Shown here piece by piece: positions 63,566-64,000 of a stretch of DNA of 64,000 nucleotides (positions within the stretch are counted from its first letter, which is position 1; each line of letters starts with the position of its first letter). A program made the position numbers and the translations under genes. Origin of the DNA: Bacteroidales bacterium (lineage in GTDB: Bacteria > Bacteroidota > Bacteroidia > Bacteroidales > VadinHA17); assembly GCA_022865305.1 (NCBI GenBank), contig JALHSP010000101.1, positions 80,953-144,952 of the forward strand. Reading direction: 5' to 3'. The notes under the pieces were generated by a model that made no database searches, was not told the origin of the DNA, and saw only the letters and a list, made by a program, of their open reading frames with translations.

Positions 63566-63662
63566 TCCCCTCCTTTTTAAAAAGAGGGGTGTCAGGACCG
63601 ATAGGTCATGACAGGGTGGTTGAAAAGTCTTTATCGATACCCCCTGTCCCGGCTAGATGGGA
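63566..63662. repeat. Composite palindromic element before the DUF559 remnant
   Basis: Three dyads follow each other: a C/G-run stem around 63567-63589, TGTCA-GACC/GGTC-TGACA at 63590-63613, and GTCCC/GGGAC around 63645-63662. It is the same class as the repeats at 4883 and 20176, with extra arms, and separates the LOG gene from the dead endonuclease-like gene. Confidence 0.65.
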
Positions 63663-63694
63663 CGAGTTGGTTTAATAATCTTGGTAATCAAAGA

Positions 63695-63910
63695 ATGTCA
63701 AAAAGCTCTAAATATATATCAAACAGGATTGAGCTTAAATCAGTCAGAAAGAGATTGAGGAACAAATCAACACCAGCAGAGACAGCTCTATGAAAACTAC
63801 TGAAAAACAAACAAGTGGAAGGGAAAAAGTTCAGAAGACAACATAGTATTAAAAACTATATAAGGTTTGCTGATAAAGTAGATTTTAATATTCTACCTCC
63901 ATTTTTTTAA
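63695..63910 (+). pseudogene. Remnant of a DUF559 endonuclease-like gene
   Basis: From the ATG at 63695 the frame reads ...LKSVRKRLRNKSTPAETAL, then a stop (TGA at 63791-63793), then continues in the same frame as KLLKNKQVEGKKFRRQHSIKNYI before diverging and ending at 63910. This matches the N-terminal half of DUF559 (Vsr-like) proteins, in which a tryptophan normally sits where the TGA is (TGG to TGA). The catalytic part (VDFYCPELKLAIE in typical members) is missing. The gene is dead by at least one nonsense mutation and by loss of the 3' half. Confidence 0.8.
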
Positions 63911-64000
63911 ACTGGTATTCTTTCCCGGGAAAAACATTGATCATGATTTGCCCGATACATTCTATAATTCTGGCACCCATCTTAGTGACCTTTTCCAAAA
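63885..64000 (-). CDS. Possible 3' end of a minus-strand gene
   Basis: The minus strand is open from the window edge to a stop at 63887-63885 (about 38 codons, ending KKMEVEY). It overlaps the end of the DUF559 remnant. The translated piece is too short to assign. It may be a real gene running in from outside the window or chance. Confidence 0.25.
   Translation of the reverse strand, partial: LEKVTKMGARIIECIGQIMINVFPGKEYQFKKMEVEY

Noticed and set aside
63608..63793. Intact 61-residue gene
   Set aside because: The first part is repeat sequence and the second part is the broken start of a DUF559 gene that continues after the stop.
1..64000. CRISPR array, prophage, insertion sequence, rRNA or tRNA genes
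   Set aside because: Intergenic gaps are short; none shows spaced direct repeats, transposase frames, or tRNA-like cloverleaf and T-arm sequences that I could see.

Overview
The window is about 64 kb of chromosome from a member of the Bacteroidota, probably an anaerobic or facultative environmental lineage near the Marinilabiliales/Bacteroidales. Lineage signs seen in the sequence are a fused MurF-alanine racemase, a T9SS-type C-terminal sorting domain, a GldB-like lipoprotein, DUF5686 and PorT-like outer membrane proteins, a futalosine-pathway MqnE, and repeated TAnnTTTG promoter boxes of the Bacteroidetes type. No phage, transposase, CRISPR array, rRNA or tRNA gene was found. Almost everything is core metabolism and envelope biology, densely packed, often with overlapping start and stop codons.

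Layout. 1-5000: the 3' end of gcvP, then a three-gene operon (UroD-like protein, secreted DUF6807 protein, lipoprotein oxidoreductase) that looks catabolic. 5000-15800: ddl, a LemA/TPM/TPM block on the opposite strand, then a minus-strand run of rluD, a T9SS cargo protein, a PASTA protein, mqnE, rpmH, rsmG, a sigma factor and a glycosyltransferase. 15900-22850: tgt-LptF/G, an acyl-CoA carboxylase beta subunit with its biotin carrier, ispE and dnaB. 22850-27000: DUF5686, rsmI and an unknown protein. 27000-34700: tdk, murF-alr, a Crp/Fnr regulator, nadE, a barrel protein, gldB and a small ferredoxin. 34800-45000: a giant TolB-like propeller/barrel protein, DUF1573, meaB, a TlpA-like thioredoxin, a two-component system and a divergent secreted protein. 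44850-48800: tandem M14 peptidase paralogues and an unknown protein. 48900-56800: a zinc/manganese ABC transporter, lipoamide dehydrogenase and a secreted GH38 alpha-mannosidase. 56900-64000: an ECF sigma factor with a membrane/barrel partner, a lytic transglycosylase, uvrA, a LOG-family protein and a dead DUF559 gene.

Linked functions: the carboxylase subunits and MeaB both point to propionyl/methylmalonyl-CoA metabolism. Ddl, MurF-Alr and the transglycosylase serve peptidoglycan. LptF/G, DUF5686, TolB-barrel and PorT-like proteins serve the outer membrane. gcvP and lpdA could both serve glycine cleavage.

Most notable for a second look: (1) three TTAAC blocks spaced exactly 11 bp between the divergent promoters of the histidine kinase and a coiled-coil secreted protein, a likely response-regulator operator; (2) an M14 pair in which the second copy has its zinc motif changed from HxxE to ExxH and lacks the third ligand; (3) a sigma factor overlapping a protein that joins an inner-membrane segment to an outer-membrane-like barrel; (4) the UroD/DUF6807/oxidoreductase operon; (5) a family of G/C-run palindromic repeats found only at gene 3' ends, one copy being translated as the tail of GcvP. 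No clearly new defence or mobile system was seen.
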